Shown here: positions 1-8,455 of the stretch, in pieces
Layout: every line of letters starts with the position of its first letter
How positions within the stretch are numbered: position 1 is the first letter of the stretch
Assembly (NCBI RefSeq): GCF_009647655.1
Contig: NZ_WJFD01000005.1
Location: 248,001-312,000, forward strand
From: Chitinophaga sp. SYP-B3965
Lineage (GTDB): Bacteria; Bacteroidota; Bacteroidia; Chitinophagales; Chitinophagaceae
Direction of reading: 5' to 3'
DNA: 64,000 nucleotides
Made by a program: the position numbers and the translations under genes
The notes under the pieces: generated by a model
What the model was told of the DNA's origin: nothing
What the model saw: the letters and a program-made list of their open reading frames with translations, nothing else
The model's database searches: none

Positions 1-37
1 TGCCGCAACAAACCATCATTTGCCTATCCTCCATTCG

Positions 38-123
38 TGGGTGATATAGGATTCGAACCTATTACGTTTCTGATGTACCGGATTTACAGTCCGGTGCTAC
101 TCCACCATCGTAGCCGATCACCC
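38..123 (-). tRNA. tRNA-Tyr (anticodon GUA)
   Basis: The reverse complement folds as a class II tRNA of 86 nt. The acceptor stem GGGTGAT pairs with ATCACCC and is followed by discriminator A. The anticodon stem CGGA/TCCG carries loop CTGTAAA, giving anticodon GTA (Tyr). The T arm contains GGTTCGAATCC. CCA is not encoded. It follows tRNA-Leu by 5 nt in the same direction, so both are probably cut from one transcript. Confidence 0.95.
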
Positions 124-128
124 ATAAG

Positions 129-202
129 TACCCCTGGTGGGAGTCGAACCCACAAAACTCCTGATCCTAAGTCAGGCGACTTTCCCGTTTGCCCACAGGG
201 GT
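129..202 (-). tRNA. tRNA-Leu-like (anticodon UAG), short form
   Basis: The reverse complement gives acceptor stem ACCCCTG/CAGGGGT, a D arm with only three pairs, anticodon stem CCTGA/TCAGG with loop CTTAGGA (anticodon TAG, reading CUA/CUG leucine codons), and T stem GTGGG/CCCAC with loop TTCGACT. At 74 nt it has a variable region of about 6 nt, whereas bacterial tRNA-Leu normally has a long class II variable arm. The anticodon-loop context resembles leucine tRNAs. Identity as Leu rests on the anticodon alone. CCA is not encoded. Confidence 0.85.
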
Positions 203-205
203 GTA

Positions 206-246
206 TAAAAAACAAAAACGCCTCTCAGTATAAACCAAGAGGCGTT
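206..246 (-). terminator. Rho-independent terminator directly before tRNA-Leu
   Basis: On the minus strand a perfect 9-bp stem (AACGCCTCT at 238-246, AGAGGCGTT at 217-225) with a 12-nt loop is followed by a T-rich tail. It ends only 4 nt before the 5' end of tRNA-Leu, so it lies between the upstream promoter and the tRNAs and could act as an attenuator. Confidence 0.75.
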
Positions 247-335
247 CGAAATTCCTTTATTCAAGTAATCACACGACCTCCCGGTTGCTCAGATAGCAAC
301 TCAGTGAAAGGCAATATGACGTAGTTTGTTTCATG
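206..335 (-). ncRNA. Candidate small RNA or leader upstream of the tRNA pair
   Basis: A Bacteroidota-type promoter (342-373) and a strong terminator (206-246) bracket about 130 nt on the minus strand with no recognisable gene. The stretch holds a small hairpin (GTTGCT/AGCAAC, about 282-300). It also holds a 21-codon ORF (269-334, ATG to TGA) whose ATG is almost at the predicted transcription start. It could be a stable small RNA, a micropeptide gene, or an attenuating leader for the tRNA operon. No known RNA family was recognised. Confidence 0.35.
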
Positions 336-341
336 ATGGTG

Positions 342-373
342 CAAAGATAAAGGGATTCTAAACTTGCATCCAA
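342..373 (-). promoter_or_regulatory. Bacteroidota-type promoter for the 206-335 unit
   Basis: The minus strand shows TATCTTTGC at 341-349, a perfect match to the TAnnTTTG -7 box, with TTG at 371-373 and a 21-nt spacer. Transcription should start close to the ATG of the 21-codon ORF. Confidence 0.65.
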
Positions 374-450
374 GCAGGAAATGATGAATCCGATTCATCA
401 TTTATGAAACGAAGATTGAAATTGAAAGCAAATCACAAGAAAACGAGATC

Positions 451-481
451 AAAAAAAAGGGCCGCTTCAAAGAGCAGCCCT
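451..481 (-). terminator. Terminator of the phospholipase C gene
   Basis: A 9-bp stem with one G-U pair (minus strand AGGGCTGCT and AGCGGCCCT) is followed by eight T residues. It lies 12 nt after the stop codon of the phospholipase gene. Confidence 0.8.
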
Positions 482-492
482 CAAACAAAACT

Positions 493-2979
493 TTAAGAAA
501 GCAACGGATCACTAAACCCTTCCACCCCGTTCTCCACTCTTCCTGCATAACGTTTCTCAAAAGCAGCAAACCCATTCACCTTTATGCTAAAGTCGTACCA
601 GTTATGGTTCTTACCCAGCTCCAGGAAAATATCCTTGGAACTGCCCTTACCGATGATGTGCTGCACATCTGCCTGCTTATAGCTATTGTCCTTCACCGTG
701 ATCTTTAGCGCATCTGAGGATGAAGTATTACGGATCTTAATAACCAGACTACCACTTTTATCACGCACATATTCACAACTAACTTCCATAGAAGGATCAT
801 GATCATTACCGGTAAATTCCCGGTAGAAACCATTTGGCCCATGTAAGCGAAGATGATATTTACTGTCTGCAAACTGCGCTACCGGCCAGCTATACCCCAG
901 ATTCTCCCCTGCCTTCACTGCAAAATCCCAGTTCCTGAAACTTTGACCGGCAAATGAAACAGGAGCATAAACTCTGAAAGGAGAACCTGCTGATGTTGCA
1001 CCGAATAGTTGATTACCTGCAGCCATCGTGAGATCGAAACTCTTGGTAGCTGCATTCCACTTACCATCCGCATATAACTCATAAGGTAATGCACAGGAAG
1101 CACGAAGCCCCGGTTCCTGTTTCGCCAATGGGTTTGGCGTCTTCAGCGCTGCAATTTCACGCGAAGAGAATTGTTTATATCCGGTAGGTTCAGGTTTAAA
1201 TTGCGCATTATGAATCGTCTCTACGAATTTCTCTTTATTAAGAAAAGGTAAGTCGTTTTTTGTACCGTCGAAGGGCGTGAACGCAGAGGTAAGGTTACCG
1301 CAGATCGTACGTCTCCACTGACTGATATTATCGAGGTGAATTTTCTTGGAGAATTTTTTATTCACGAATTCTTCCAGGAACTGAAGGGTGGAAGTATGAT
1401 CAAAAACCTGTGAGTTTACTTTACCACCACGGCTCCAGGGAGAAGCAATTAATAAAGGTACCCTGAAACCCAGTCCGATAGGGGCCTCGCGGGCTTGTTT
1501 CTTCTCAATGCCTTGTGCCAGTTCATTCGCTAATCTTACATGTTCTACTTCTGTATCTATGCCAGGAGAAACTTTTCCTGTACCAGGTTTGTTTTCATCC
1601 GGGATGGAGAATGGAACGAAGTGGTCGAAGTAACCATCGTTCTCATCATAAGTAACAATGAAGATAGTTTTTTTCCATACTTCAGGATTACTGGTGAGGA
1701 TGTCCATGATCTCAGATACATACAATGCACCATACCATGGAGCGCTGGGGTGATCAGAGAATTTCTGTGGTCCTGCTATCCAGGATACAGTGGGTAGTTT
1801 ATTTTCTTTAACGTCTTTGCGTAATTGATACAGTACATCTCCGGCCGGTACTGTCATTTCACGGGATGTTCCGTTATCATCATATTTTAAAGTAGTAATG
1901 GAACGGTAACCTGGATCTTCAGAGTTGATCACGAAAGCGCTATAGTAAAGTTCTTTCTGTTTATCCGTTAGTTTTTCGAAGCTTTCTTTATTCCACTTCG
2001 ACATTTCGGATACAGCATTATCCAGTACTGCCTGCTTTTTAATCACATCCGCTTTATTCTTTGTAGCAGCAGCTTCTGTGGAAGGTGTAACTTCCTGTAA
2101 TTTATTGATCTCGTCTGGCAGTGTTTCAATCTGCTTCTGCAGACTTTTCACATATCTTTCAGAGAACTGCACATTATAAGCCGCGAAGAATTCCAGCAGG
2201 TTGCAACCGAAGTTGGCTAACCAGGAACGTTCATCTCCCGTATAACCACCACCTGTGCTGAGATCATTCTGATAGAATTTCCATTTGACATCGTTTTCAG
2301 ACAGCAATTCGGGAAAGGTTTTCCATTTCAGTTTACCATAGCTGTAGTCCGTATTGCGGATGTTCGCCTTAGTAAGCCCATCTTCTTTACTGTTGATCTG
2401 ACCTGTCCAGAAGAAAGAACGGTTGGGCGTAGTGCTGGTCATGGCAGAGCAGAAATTCTGGTCACATACCGTGAAAGCGTCTGCCATGGCAAAGTTGAAC
2501 GGAATATCTTCCCGGGTATAATATCCCATGGTTAAGGGGATATGCTCAAATTGCTTGTTACCCGGTTTTTTAGCGATCAGCCATTTATCATATTTACCTT
2601 CATTATGAGCATCCACCTGGCTGGCCCTTGAATGGGGCAGGGCACCCATCCAGGTTACTTTGGTATCCTTGATATCCAGCCGGAAAGGGGAGTAGGTTTC
2701 ATCCTTTGCATTGGTTTGCAGCCATACCGGTTTGCCGTCTGGCAAGGTCACAGCACGGGGATCATTAAAACCCCGAACCCCTTTTAACGTACCAAAGCAG
2801 TGGTCAAAGGAACGGTTCTCCTGCATGAGGATCACCACATGTTCTGCATCCAGGAAAGTACTACCCGGCCGGGGATCTATTGCCATGGCCCTTTGTATGG
2901 ACGCTGGCAAAATAGAAGAAACACCGGCAGCCCCGGATAATAACATAGATTTCTTCAGAAATTCTCTTCTGTTATCCAT
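493..2979 (-). CDS. Phosphocholine-specific phospholipase C, Tat-exported
   Basis: Predicted phospholipase C of the bacterial phosphoesterase type (PF04185 N-terminal catalytic domain, C-terminal DUF756-like domains). It would hydrolyse phosphatidylcholine or sphingomyelin outside the cytoplasm. From the chosen ATG the protein has 828 residues and begins with a twin-arginine motif (RREFLKK) and a hydrophobic segment. Catalytic-region motifs visible are ENRSFDHCFGTLKG near the N terminus and TYDENDGYFDHF in the middle, both typical of the family. An in-frame ATG 13 codons upstream (3018) is less likely because it pushes the Tat motif away from the N terminus. The gene follows the GH27-GH43 gene by about 85 nt on the same strand and has its own terminator. 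Confidence 0.9.
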   Translation of the reverse strand: MDNRREFLKKSMLLSGAAGVSSILPASIQRAMAIDPRPGSTFLDAEHVVILMQENRSFDHCFGTLKGVRGFNDPRAVTLPDGKPVWLQTNAKDETYSPFRLDIKDTKVTWMGALPHSRASQVDAHNEGKYDKWLIAKKPGNKQFEHIPLTMGYYTREDIPFNFAMADAFTVCDQNFCSAMTSTTPNRSFFWTGQINSKEDGLTKANIRNTDYSYGKLKWKTFPELLSENDVKWKFYQNDLSTGGGYTGDERSWLANFGCNLLEFFAAYNVQFSERYVKSLQKQIETLPDEINKLQEVTPSTEAAATKNKADVIKKQAVLDNAVSEMSKWNKESFEKLTDKQKELYYSAFVINSEDPGYRSITTLKYDDNGTSREMTVPAGDVLYQLRKDVKENKLPTVSWIAGPQKFSDHPSAPWYGALYVSEIMDILTSNPEVWKKTIFIVTYDENDGYFDHFVPFSIPDENKPGTGKVSPGIDTEVEHVRLANELAQGIEKKQAREAPIGLGFRVPLLIASPWSRGGKVNSQVFDHTSTLQFLEEFVNKKFSKKIHLDNISQWRRTICGNLTSAFTPFDGTKNDLPFLNKEKFVETIHNAQFKPEPTGYKQFSSREIAALKTPNPLAKQEPGLRASCALPYELYADGKWNAATKSFDLTMAAGNQLFGATSAGSPFRVYAPVSFAGQSFRNWDFAVKAGENLGYSWPVAQFADSKYHLRLHGPNGFYREFTGNDHDPSMEVSCEYVRDKSGSLVIKIRNTSSSDALKITVKDNSYKQADVQHIIGKGSSKDIFLELGKNHNWYDFSIKVNGFAAFEKRYAGRVENGVEGFSDPLLS

Positions 2980-3064
2980 TGTAAACGTGATATTTTCTAA
3001 TAAATGGTTCCGTATCAACCACTAAATTATAAATTATGTTGGGCTGTGCAACATGATTTTATTG

Positions 3065-5464
3065 TTAGGGAATGTACTTGTCCACCGGCTGCACTTCTAT
3101 CCAGGATTGTTCTTTATCCGTGAGGCAGGACGTGAAGAAGGCCGTTACTTCACCTTTTTCATTGGTAAATACAAAAGGACGCTCCCTCCGCCGGAAGGTG
3201 AAAGAGCTGCCATCATCATATGTTACTTTTTTAGAGTAGATGGATTCCTTCGAAAGCAGCGCAAAATGAATACCATCCTTAGAGTAATACTGCGCACCAT
3301 CTTTATTCACCCCGGTGGCATCTCCCCGAAAATCGCTCAGGATCACATTGTACTGACCGGAGGCCCACCAGATAGTAGGATCTTCCAGTTGATTCAAACC
3401 AGGCAGGAGATTCTCTGCTTCCAGGCGCGTATAAGGACCTTTAAAAGAAGGAGCCGTATAACCTTGTGCAATCCGGATATCCTTCACCGCTTTCCTCCCG
3501 AATACATACACACTGCCATCTTTTCTAATAAGCGGCGCGGGATTGGAAAACGGCATCGCCAGGCTATCCATTCTCTTCCAGGGCCCTGTGATCTTATCAG
3601 CAGTAGCATATCCCGTTTCGTTAGCGGAAGAAATATAATACAGTACAAAGGTATTCCCCGCTTTAACGATCTTGGGATTATGTGCACGGTCATTGTCCCA
3701 ATAACCTTCTCTCTTTTGCAAAACCACTTCCTGGAAAGTATAAGGGCCATATAAATTATTTGAAGTAGCACGTACTACTTCTGAATATTTCGTCCAGCCG
3801 CCTAATCCATATTGCTCCGGCCAGCGGGAAGCAAACATATGATACGTGTTACCCACTTTGATCACAGAAGGGCACCAGAGAATATACCCCGGCATTTTAA
3901 ATCCACCATTTTTCACAGCAGGTTTCATGGCCGATCTTAATGTTGGAGGAGGAACTGGTTCCAATCGTACCATCACCACGCCGTGTTCTGCCACAGGAGT
4001 TTTAAACTCCCCTTCAAAAACGCCGAGGTCTTTTTGCCGCCAGAGGTCCCGCACAACATATTTCCCTTTTATGCCAAGGTCTGCCCATTTCAATGTAAGC
4101 TGTTGTGTGCCACTGTCTGCGAGATTAAACAAGCCCGCAGCTTTGCATCCGTCTTCAATATCTTTTGCCATGACTACCAGGTCTCCCTGTTTGGATATAA
4201 CCGTAGCCTGTTTACCTAAAGCATCCTGGTTAATAGCAATCACTTCATCATTCGTTAATAATCCTAAGGTAAAGTCATCCAGCTTTGTCATATCGTTACC
4301 CAATAACAGGGGGACAGACATTAAACACCATGCACTCATATGGGCATATTGCTCATCTGGTGTAAGTTTAGAAGGCCATTTATCTTTTGCATTCCATCCC
4401 ACTACACCAACGATCATCATATCCGGATCGTTCCAATGACCCGGACGGGCAAAGGGCGCCCATTTATCCTGCGTAGGGATGCGGCTTTTCAGACTTTTCC
4501 AGTTGTCTTTGATATCACCACCGGTACGCCATGCATTAGATACAGCAGATAGATCAGCGATCGTAGCAAACGGAATACTGTTAGATAAACTGTAAACAAT
4601 ATCTCTGCCACTATTCCTTAATGCATCATACATCATTTTGGTTTCCGGCAACTCTGCAGGATTCCAGTCATACTTCATATAATCCACATCCCACAATGCC
4701 CACTGTTTTACATCCGCATCCACGAAGGAATAAGTACCTATAGCATAAGGGAGTTGTTTTTTATTCCGCGGTACCTGTTCTTTGGTCTTTTCAAATTTTC
4801 CTTCTGCATTCATAGCAGTACCGCCTATACGATGACCATAAGATTCTACCCATGGCGTAGAGTATATGCCGAATTTAAGTCCCAGGGCATGGATCTCATC
4901 ACTCAGTTGCTTCATATCTGAGAAACGGGAAGTATCTGGCTGTATAGCATGTAGCGGTCCGCCACGTTCACCCTGCCAGCCATCATCTATATTCATATAA
5001 GACCATCCGTGATTGATCAGTCCGCTGGATGCCATGGCCTTAGCCTGTGCCAATACATCTTCCTGCGTGATGCGGGTACCATAAATATTATAGTGGTTCC
5101 AACCCATAGGAGGCGTGAGGGCAATATCTTCTCCCACTACTATTTTAAAATCCCGCCGAACGGTACCGGCTTCATTTTTCGCCTGTAACGAAATAACATA
5201 CGCACCCGTTTTGGAAATGCTGCCGGTTATCTTACCCGTGTTAGCATCTACTTTTACTCCATCGGGAACATTAGAAGCAGAGAAGGTCATCGGCCGTTTG
5301 CCGGAAGCAGGAATAGTGAAAACGATCGGATGCCCCGGCCTTACACCAAATACTTTCGGCCCATTGATCTTTGGCTCAGGGCCATGTGCAGGTGTAAGCG
5401 AAACAGTTTGTGCATTTACACCAAGTGCGAACAGCACCACCAGAAAAAAGAAAGAGAATTTCAT
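3065..5464 (-). CDS. Secreted GH27 alpha-galactosidase fused to a GH43-like domain
   Basis: The 799-residue protein starts with a signal peptide (residues 1-18, cut before QTVSL). An immunoglobulin-like module follows (about 30-112), then a GH27 alpha-galactosidase domain (about 117-505) and a C-terminal five-bladed-propeller region resembling GH43 (about 515-799). GH27 features seen are MGWNHYN, NIDDGWQ, the nucleophile Asp in YMKYDWN (D266) and the acid/base motif GHWNDPDMM. GH27 enzymes release terminal alpha-galactose or alpha-N-acetylgalactosamine. The GH43-like part has HNPKIVK and LWCPSVIK motifs; the usual catalytic Asp near its start is not obvious, so it may bind glycan or have changed activity. 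It lies 8 nt after the upstream exported-protein gene, so the two are probably co-transcribed. Confidence 0.88.
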   Translation of the reverse strand: MKFSFFFLVVLFALGVNAQTVSLTPAHGPEPKINGPKVFGVRPGHPIVFTIPASGKRPMTFSASNVPDGVKVDANTGKITGSISKTGAYVISLQAKNEAGTVRRDFKIVVGEDIALTPPMGWNHYNIYGTRITQEDVLAQAKAMASSGLINHGWSYMNIDDGWQGERGGPLHAIQPDTSRFSDMKQLSDEIHALGLKFGIYSTPWVESYGHRIGGTAMNAEGKFEKTKEQVPRNKKQLPYAIGTYSFVDADVKQWALWDVDYMKYDWNPAELPETKMMYDALRNSGRDIVYSLSNSIPFATIADLSAVSNAWRTGGDIKDNWKSLKSRIPTQDKWAPFARPGHWNDPDMMIVGVVGWNAKDKWPSKLTPDEQYAHMSAWCLMSVPLLLGNDMTKLDDFTLGLLTNDEVIAINQDALGKQATVISKQGDLVVMAKDIEDGCKAAGLFNLADSGTQQLTLKWADLGIKGKYVVRDLWRQKDLGVFEGEFKTPVAEHGVVMVRLEPVPPPTLRSAMKPAVKNGGFKMPGYILWCPSVIKVGNTYHMFASRWPEQYGLGGWTKYSEVVRATSNNLYGPYTFQEVVLQKREGYWDNDRAHNPKIVKAGNTFVLYYISSANETGYATADKITGPWKRMDSLAMPFSNPAPLIRKDGSVYVFGRKAVKDIRIAQGYTAPSFKGPYTRLEAENLLPGLNQLEDPTIWWASGQYNVILSDFRGDATGVNKDGAQYYSKDGIHFALLSKESIYSKKVTYDDGSSFTFRRRERPFVFTNEKGEVTAFFTSCLTDKEQSWIEVQPVDKYIP

Positions 5465-5472
5465 TTGAAAAT

Positions 5473-6372
5473 TTATTTAGTCAGATCCCATGTAGCATTA
5501 TAAGGCTTGCCGGATTTAGCCGTCACCCATATCAGTCCTAATTCCTGATCCGGATGTTTGATCAGCGGCAGTATATCATTTCCCCAATCGCGGATAGGGT
5601 CTTTCAGTTTCCACCATCCTGATTCCTTACTGCCATTCATGCCATCTTCATCAGCAGGATAACCCAGTTGAAATGCACAGGCAGCAGGATAAAAATGATT
5701 CGCCCAGTCAGCAAACCCTTTATTTAATTCAGTAATCGTACCTTCTGATGCATCATCAATAAACAGCAGATCCCCTTTGCCGCGATAAACAGGCGGCATA
5801 AAAGAAGGACTATAATGACGAAGGAATAAACGATAAGCAGGGTTATGCGATTTTATTTTTTCATCCCATACTTTAGCGAGAGAATCTGTGGCTTTCCCAT
5901 AGTATTCCAGTTCTACACCCAGCCCTGCAATGCAGGTATGGTGTGAAAATTTCTTCAACCATTGATCGATCATCGCAGGAACATCATCTCCCTTAAAAGG
6001 AAACACTTCCAGGAAAACAGTCACCCCTGCTTTATCCATATGGGATAAATATAACTCATGCTCTTCCGCAGATAAACCTTTGTGTGCAGGTGTGAGTTTA
6101 GATAGATCACCTACCGCCCAGGTAGCCAGGGGCGCAGAACCAGGGAACTTTTTATTGACATGGAAAATAACTTTTGCCAGCGCAGCAGGATCCGGGAGAT
6201 TGATAAAGGCACCTATTTTGATATCAAGTTTGGTAACCCCATCCCCCGCACTTTTGCGGGTAGGCTGCCAGGCGCCGGACCATTTAAATTTGGCAGGAGC
6301 ATGTTGTGTAATGAAGCCGTACAGGGCAAGCATAACAATGCCGGCAAGTAAGGCGCGCTTTACGTGTTTCAT
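5473..6372 (-). CDS. Exported protein of unknown function, possible glycosidase-like barrel
   Basis: This 299-residue protein has an N-terminal hydrophobic segment (residues 7-22) that acts as a signal peptide or membrane anchor. The rest is soluble, with alternating hydrophobic strands and acidic residues (for example GLGVELEYYG near residue 155 and LLFIDDAS near 205), which suggests a TIM-barrel glycosidase-like fold. I do not recognise the family. It is first in a run with the GH27-GH43 gene 8 nt downstream, pointing to a role in degrading the same substrate. A plausible promoter sits just upstream. The functional guess comes only from context. Confidence 0.7.
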   Translation of the reverse strand: MKHVKRALLAGIVMLALYGFITQHAPAKFKWSGAWQPTRKSAGDGVTKLDIKIGAFINLPDPAALAKVIFHVNKKFPGSAPLATWAVGDLSKLTPAHKGLSAEEHELYLSHMDKAGVTVFLEVFPFKGDDVPAMIDQWLKKFSHHTCIAGLGVELEYYGKATDSLAKVWDEKIKSHNPAYRLFLRHYSPSFMPPVYRGKGDLLFIDDASEGTITELNKGFADWANHFYPAACAFQLGYPADEDGMNGSKESGWWKLKDPIRDWGNDILPLIKHPDQELGLIWVTAKSGKPYNATWDLTK

Positions 6373-6389
6373 ATACTGTGGAATTGGGA

Positions 6390-6420
6390 TAAATATAGAT
6401 AATAATTTATGCTAAAACAA
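6390..6420 (-). promoter_or_regulatory. Promoter of the exported hydrolase cluster
   Basis: The minus strand has TTG (6418-6420), a 20-nt spacer and TATATTTA (6390-6397), one base from TAnnTTTG. It lies 18 nt upstream of the start codon at 6372. Confidence 0.55.
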
Positions 6421-6461
6421 CCTTAACACTAACCTAAGGCAGAAAGCTGTATTTTTAGAAC

Positions 6462-7433
6462 ATGAAGGTTTTTATTACAAGGGTTATTCCCGAAAAAGGA
6501 CTACAACTGTTACAGGACGCAGGTCTCCATATTACACAGTGGACGGAAAAGCGAGACCTCACACCAGCAGAACTGATAGCATATTGTAAACAACATGATG
6601 CTTTATTAAGCGTAGGCCCTAATAAAATTAACAGTAGTTTTTTGCAGGAATGCAGTCACCTGAAAGTAATTGCTTTACATGCAGTAGGGTTTGATAATGT
6701 AGATGTAAAAGCTGCTACGGAATTAAAGATCCCTATCGGAAACACCCCCGGCGTATTAAGTAACGCCACAGCGGATACCGCTTTTCTATTAATGCTCGCC
6801 GTTTCACGCAAAGCATTCTACATGCATAAACAGATCGGTAAAGGAGAGTGGGGCTTTTTTGAACCAACCGCTAACCTGGGTATGGAACTCACCGGTAAAA
6901 CATTAGGTATTGCGGGTTTAGGAAAGATCGGTTTCGAAATGGCCAAACGTTGCATCGGCGCATACGGTATGAAAGTGATCTACCACAACCGCCACACAAA
7001 TAAAGAAGCAGAAGAAATATTAAAAGCAGAAAAAGTATCATTCGAAGAGCTGCTCGCACAAAGTGATGTATTATCCGTACACACTGCACTAACACCGGAA
7101 ACCCAGGGCATGTTCAACAAAGCCGCTTTCGATAGAATGAAACCCACCGCCATTTTTGTGAACGCCGCCAGGGGATCTATTCATAATGAAACAGACCTCA
7201 TCAATGCCCTGAATGAAAAAGTAATATGGGGTGCCGGTCTTGATGTGACTAACCCGGAACCTATGGCAGCAGATAATCCACTATTAGATATGCCCAATGT
7301 AGCGGTATTACCGCATATCGGCTCTGCCACAGTAGAAGCAAGAAATGCTATGGCTACCATGGCAGCGCAAAATATTATTGCAGGATTAAAAGGAGAACGG
7401 TTACCGTTTGTGGTAAATCCGGAGATCTATTAG
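6462..7433 (+). CDS. D-2-hydroxyacid dehydrogenase (glyoxylate/hydroxypyruvate reductase type)
   Basis: The 323-residue cytoplasmic oxidoreductase reduces 2-oxoacids such as glyoxylate or hydroxypyruvate with NAD(P)H. The Rossmann motif GLGKIG (152-157) follows the hinge after residue 140. The family's catalytic triad is visible: Arg237 in NAARG, Glu266 in NPEPM and His285 in LPHIGS. Length and order fit the D-glycerate dehydrogenase branch, but substrate choice within this family cannot be read reliably. It is transcribed divergently from the hydrolase cluster. Its 3' end overlaps the convergent methyltransferase gene by 4 nt. Confidence 0.9.
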   Translation: MKVFITRVIPEKGLQLLQDAGLHITQWTEKRDLTPAELIAYCKQHDALLSVGPNKINSSFLQECSHLKVIALHAVGFDNVDVKAATELKIPIGNTPGVLSNATADTAFLLMLAVSRKAFYMHKQIGKGEWGFFEPTANLGMELTGKTLGIAGLGKIGFEMAKRCIGAYGMKVIYHNRHTNKEAEEILKAEKVSFEELLAQSDVLSVHTALTPETQGMFNKAAFDRMKPTAIFVNAARGSIHNETDLINALNEKVIWGAGLDVTNPEPMAADNPLLDMPNVAVLPHIGSATVEARNAMATMAAQNIIAGLKGERLPFVVNPEIY

Positions 7434-8032
7434 CGCTTGATCCACATTTTTAGCTGGAAGTCGGGAGAAACATCCACCACCTGGTAACTGGGCGGTACTT
7501 CATTTTCCAGGCTGTGGAAAGTAACCAGCCGTGTACCGCTGCATTTTTTCTCCAGCGCTCTATAAAGAAAACGGGAGTAGTAAACGTACAGGTTGGCAGA
7601 ACATTCTACGGCGTTGTCAATCTTGTCCCCGTCATCAATATTCTCAAAGAAGGAATTGTAGAAATAGTAATTATCATATGCATCCAGGTCAATCTTTGTG
7701 AAATTGGCATGAATGAAATCCACGTTCTGCACATTGGCCACTTCCTTCGCTTCCAGCGAAAGATGGTATAATTCCTCTCTTTGCTCCACCCCGTAAAAAT
7801 TCACCTGTGGGAAGCTGATGCCGCCAAGAATGCAAAACTTACCCACGCCGCTGCCAATATCCAGCACTTTTTTACCCGGACTGTTAGCCAGGAATTGTGC
7901 TGATTTTCTCGCAACGCTCATGGGCGTCCAATGCCGCTTTGACAATTGCTGGATCCTTTCAGGATACAACCAGTCAAAAGCAGAGTCGGTCACATATCTG
8001 GCAGGCTTAACTACTAGATTTGGATTTTGCAT
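7430..8032 (-). CDS. Class I SAM-dependent methyltransferase
   Basis: The 200-residue protein carries the SAM-binding motif VLDIGSGVGKF (about residues 55-65), then an acidic residue ending the second strand (YGVEQRE), and FYNSFFEN in the motif IV position. The fold resembles DOT1-like and protein-lysine or small-molecule methyltransferases; the substrate is unknown. It starts 8 nt after the stop of the GcvH-like gene in the same direction, so the two are likely one transcript. Confidence 0.82.
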   Translation of the reverse strand: MQNPNLVVKPARYVTDSAFDWLYPERIQQLSKRHWTPMSVARKSAQFLANSPGKKVLDIGSGVGKFCILGGISFPQVNFYGVEQREELYHLSLEAKEVANVQNVDFIHANFTKIDLDAYDNYYFYNSFFENIDDGDKIDNAVECSANLYVYYSRFLYRALEKKCSGTRLVTFHSLENEVPPSYQVVDVSPDFQLKMWIKR

Positions 8033-8040
8033 ACGCTGTA

Positions 8041-8451
8041 TCAGGATACTTTAATGCCGCGAATGAGTTTTTGATAATCTGCCGGTTGCAGTAACTCTTC
8101 TTTCTCTTTATTCTGGAACTTCATAGGCGTCACAAAGAAGATCCAACCCTGGTCCTGCGGACTCTCGAGTATAAGGTTCAGGTTGTTCTTTAACTTTGCA
8201 TTAATGCCCAGGAACTTGCAACGCAACGGAGAGTGCAATGGGATAACGGTACTGCCCGAGTGGATATTTGCGATGAGCGTGTTTTTTTCGATTGTGCCTT
8301 TATTATTGACCCATTCGATGTTGTCTATTTTCTTTATTCCTGCGAGTCTGAACATGGATAAGCCTACAAAGCCCACGGTTCCATTAAAATCAATCCATTC
8401 ATGTTCCTGTGTAAAGTGAATCCTCGGTCTTGAAATAGTTGAAATATTCAT
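8041..8451 (-). CDS. GcvH-like lipoyl-domain protein lacking the lipoylation lysine
   Basis: The 136-residue protein resembles glycine cleavage H protein: HEWI near residue 17, a central stretch ending in HSPLRCKF, and LESPQDQGWIFFVTP, matching the NPYGEGWLFK-like end of H proteins. In H protein the lipoyl lysine lies in an ESVKAAS-type loop just before the SP motif. Here the aligned stretch is IHSGSTVIPLHSP and the position is Ser67, so it probably cannot carry lipoate. No other glycine cleavage genes are nearby. It may be a non-catalytic scaffold or partner of the adjacent methyltransferase. The start follows a perfect -7 box by only 5 nt. Confidence 0.75.
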   Translation of the reverse strand: MNISTISRPRIHFTQEHEWIDFNGTVGFVGLSMFRLAGIKKIDNIEWVNNKGTIEKNTLIANIHSGSTVIPLHSPLRCKFLGINAKLKNNLNLILESPQDQGWIFFVTPMKFQNKEKEELLQPADYQKLIRGIKVS

Positions 8452-8455
8452 GGTG

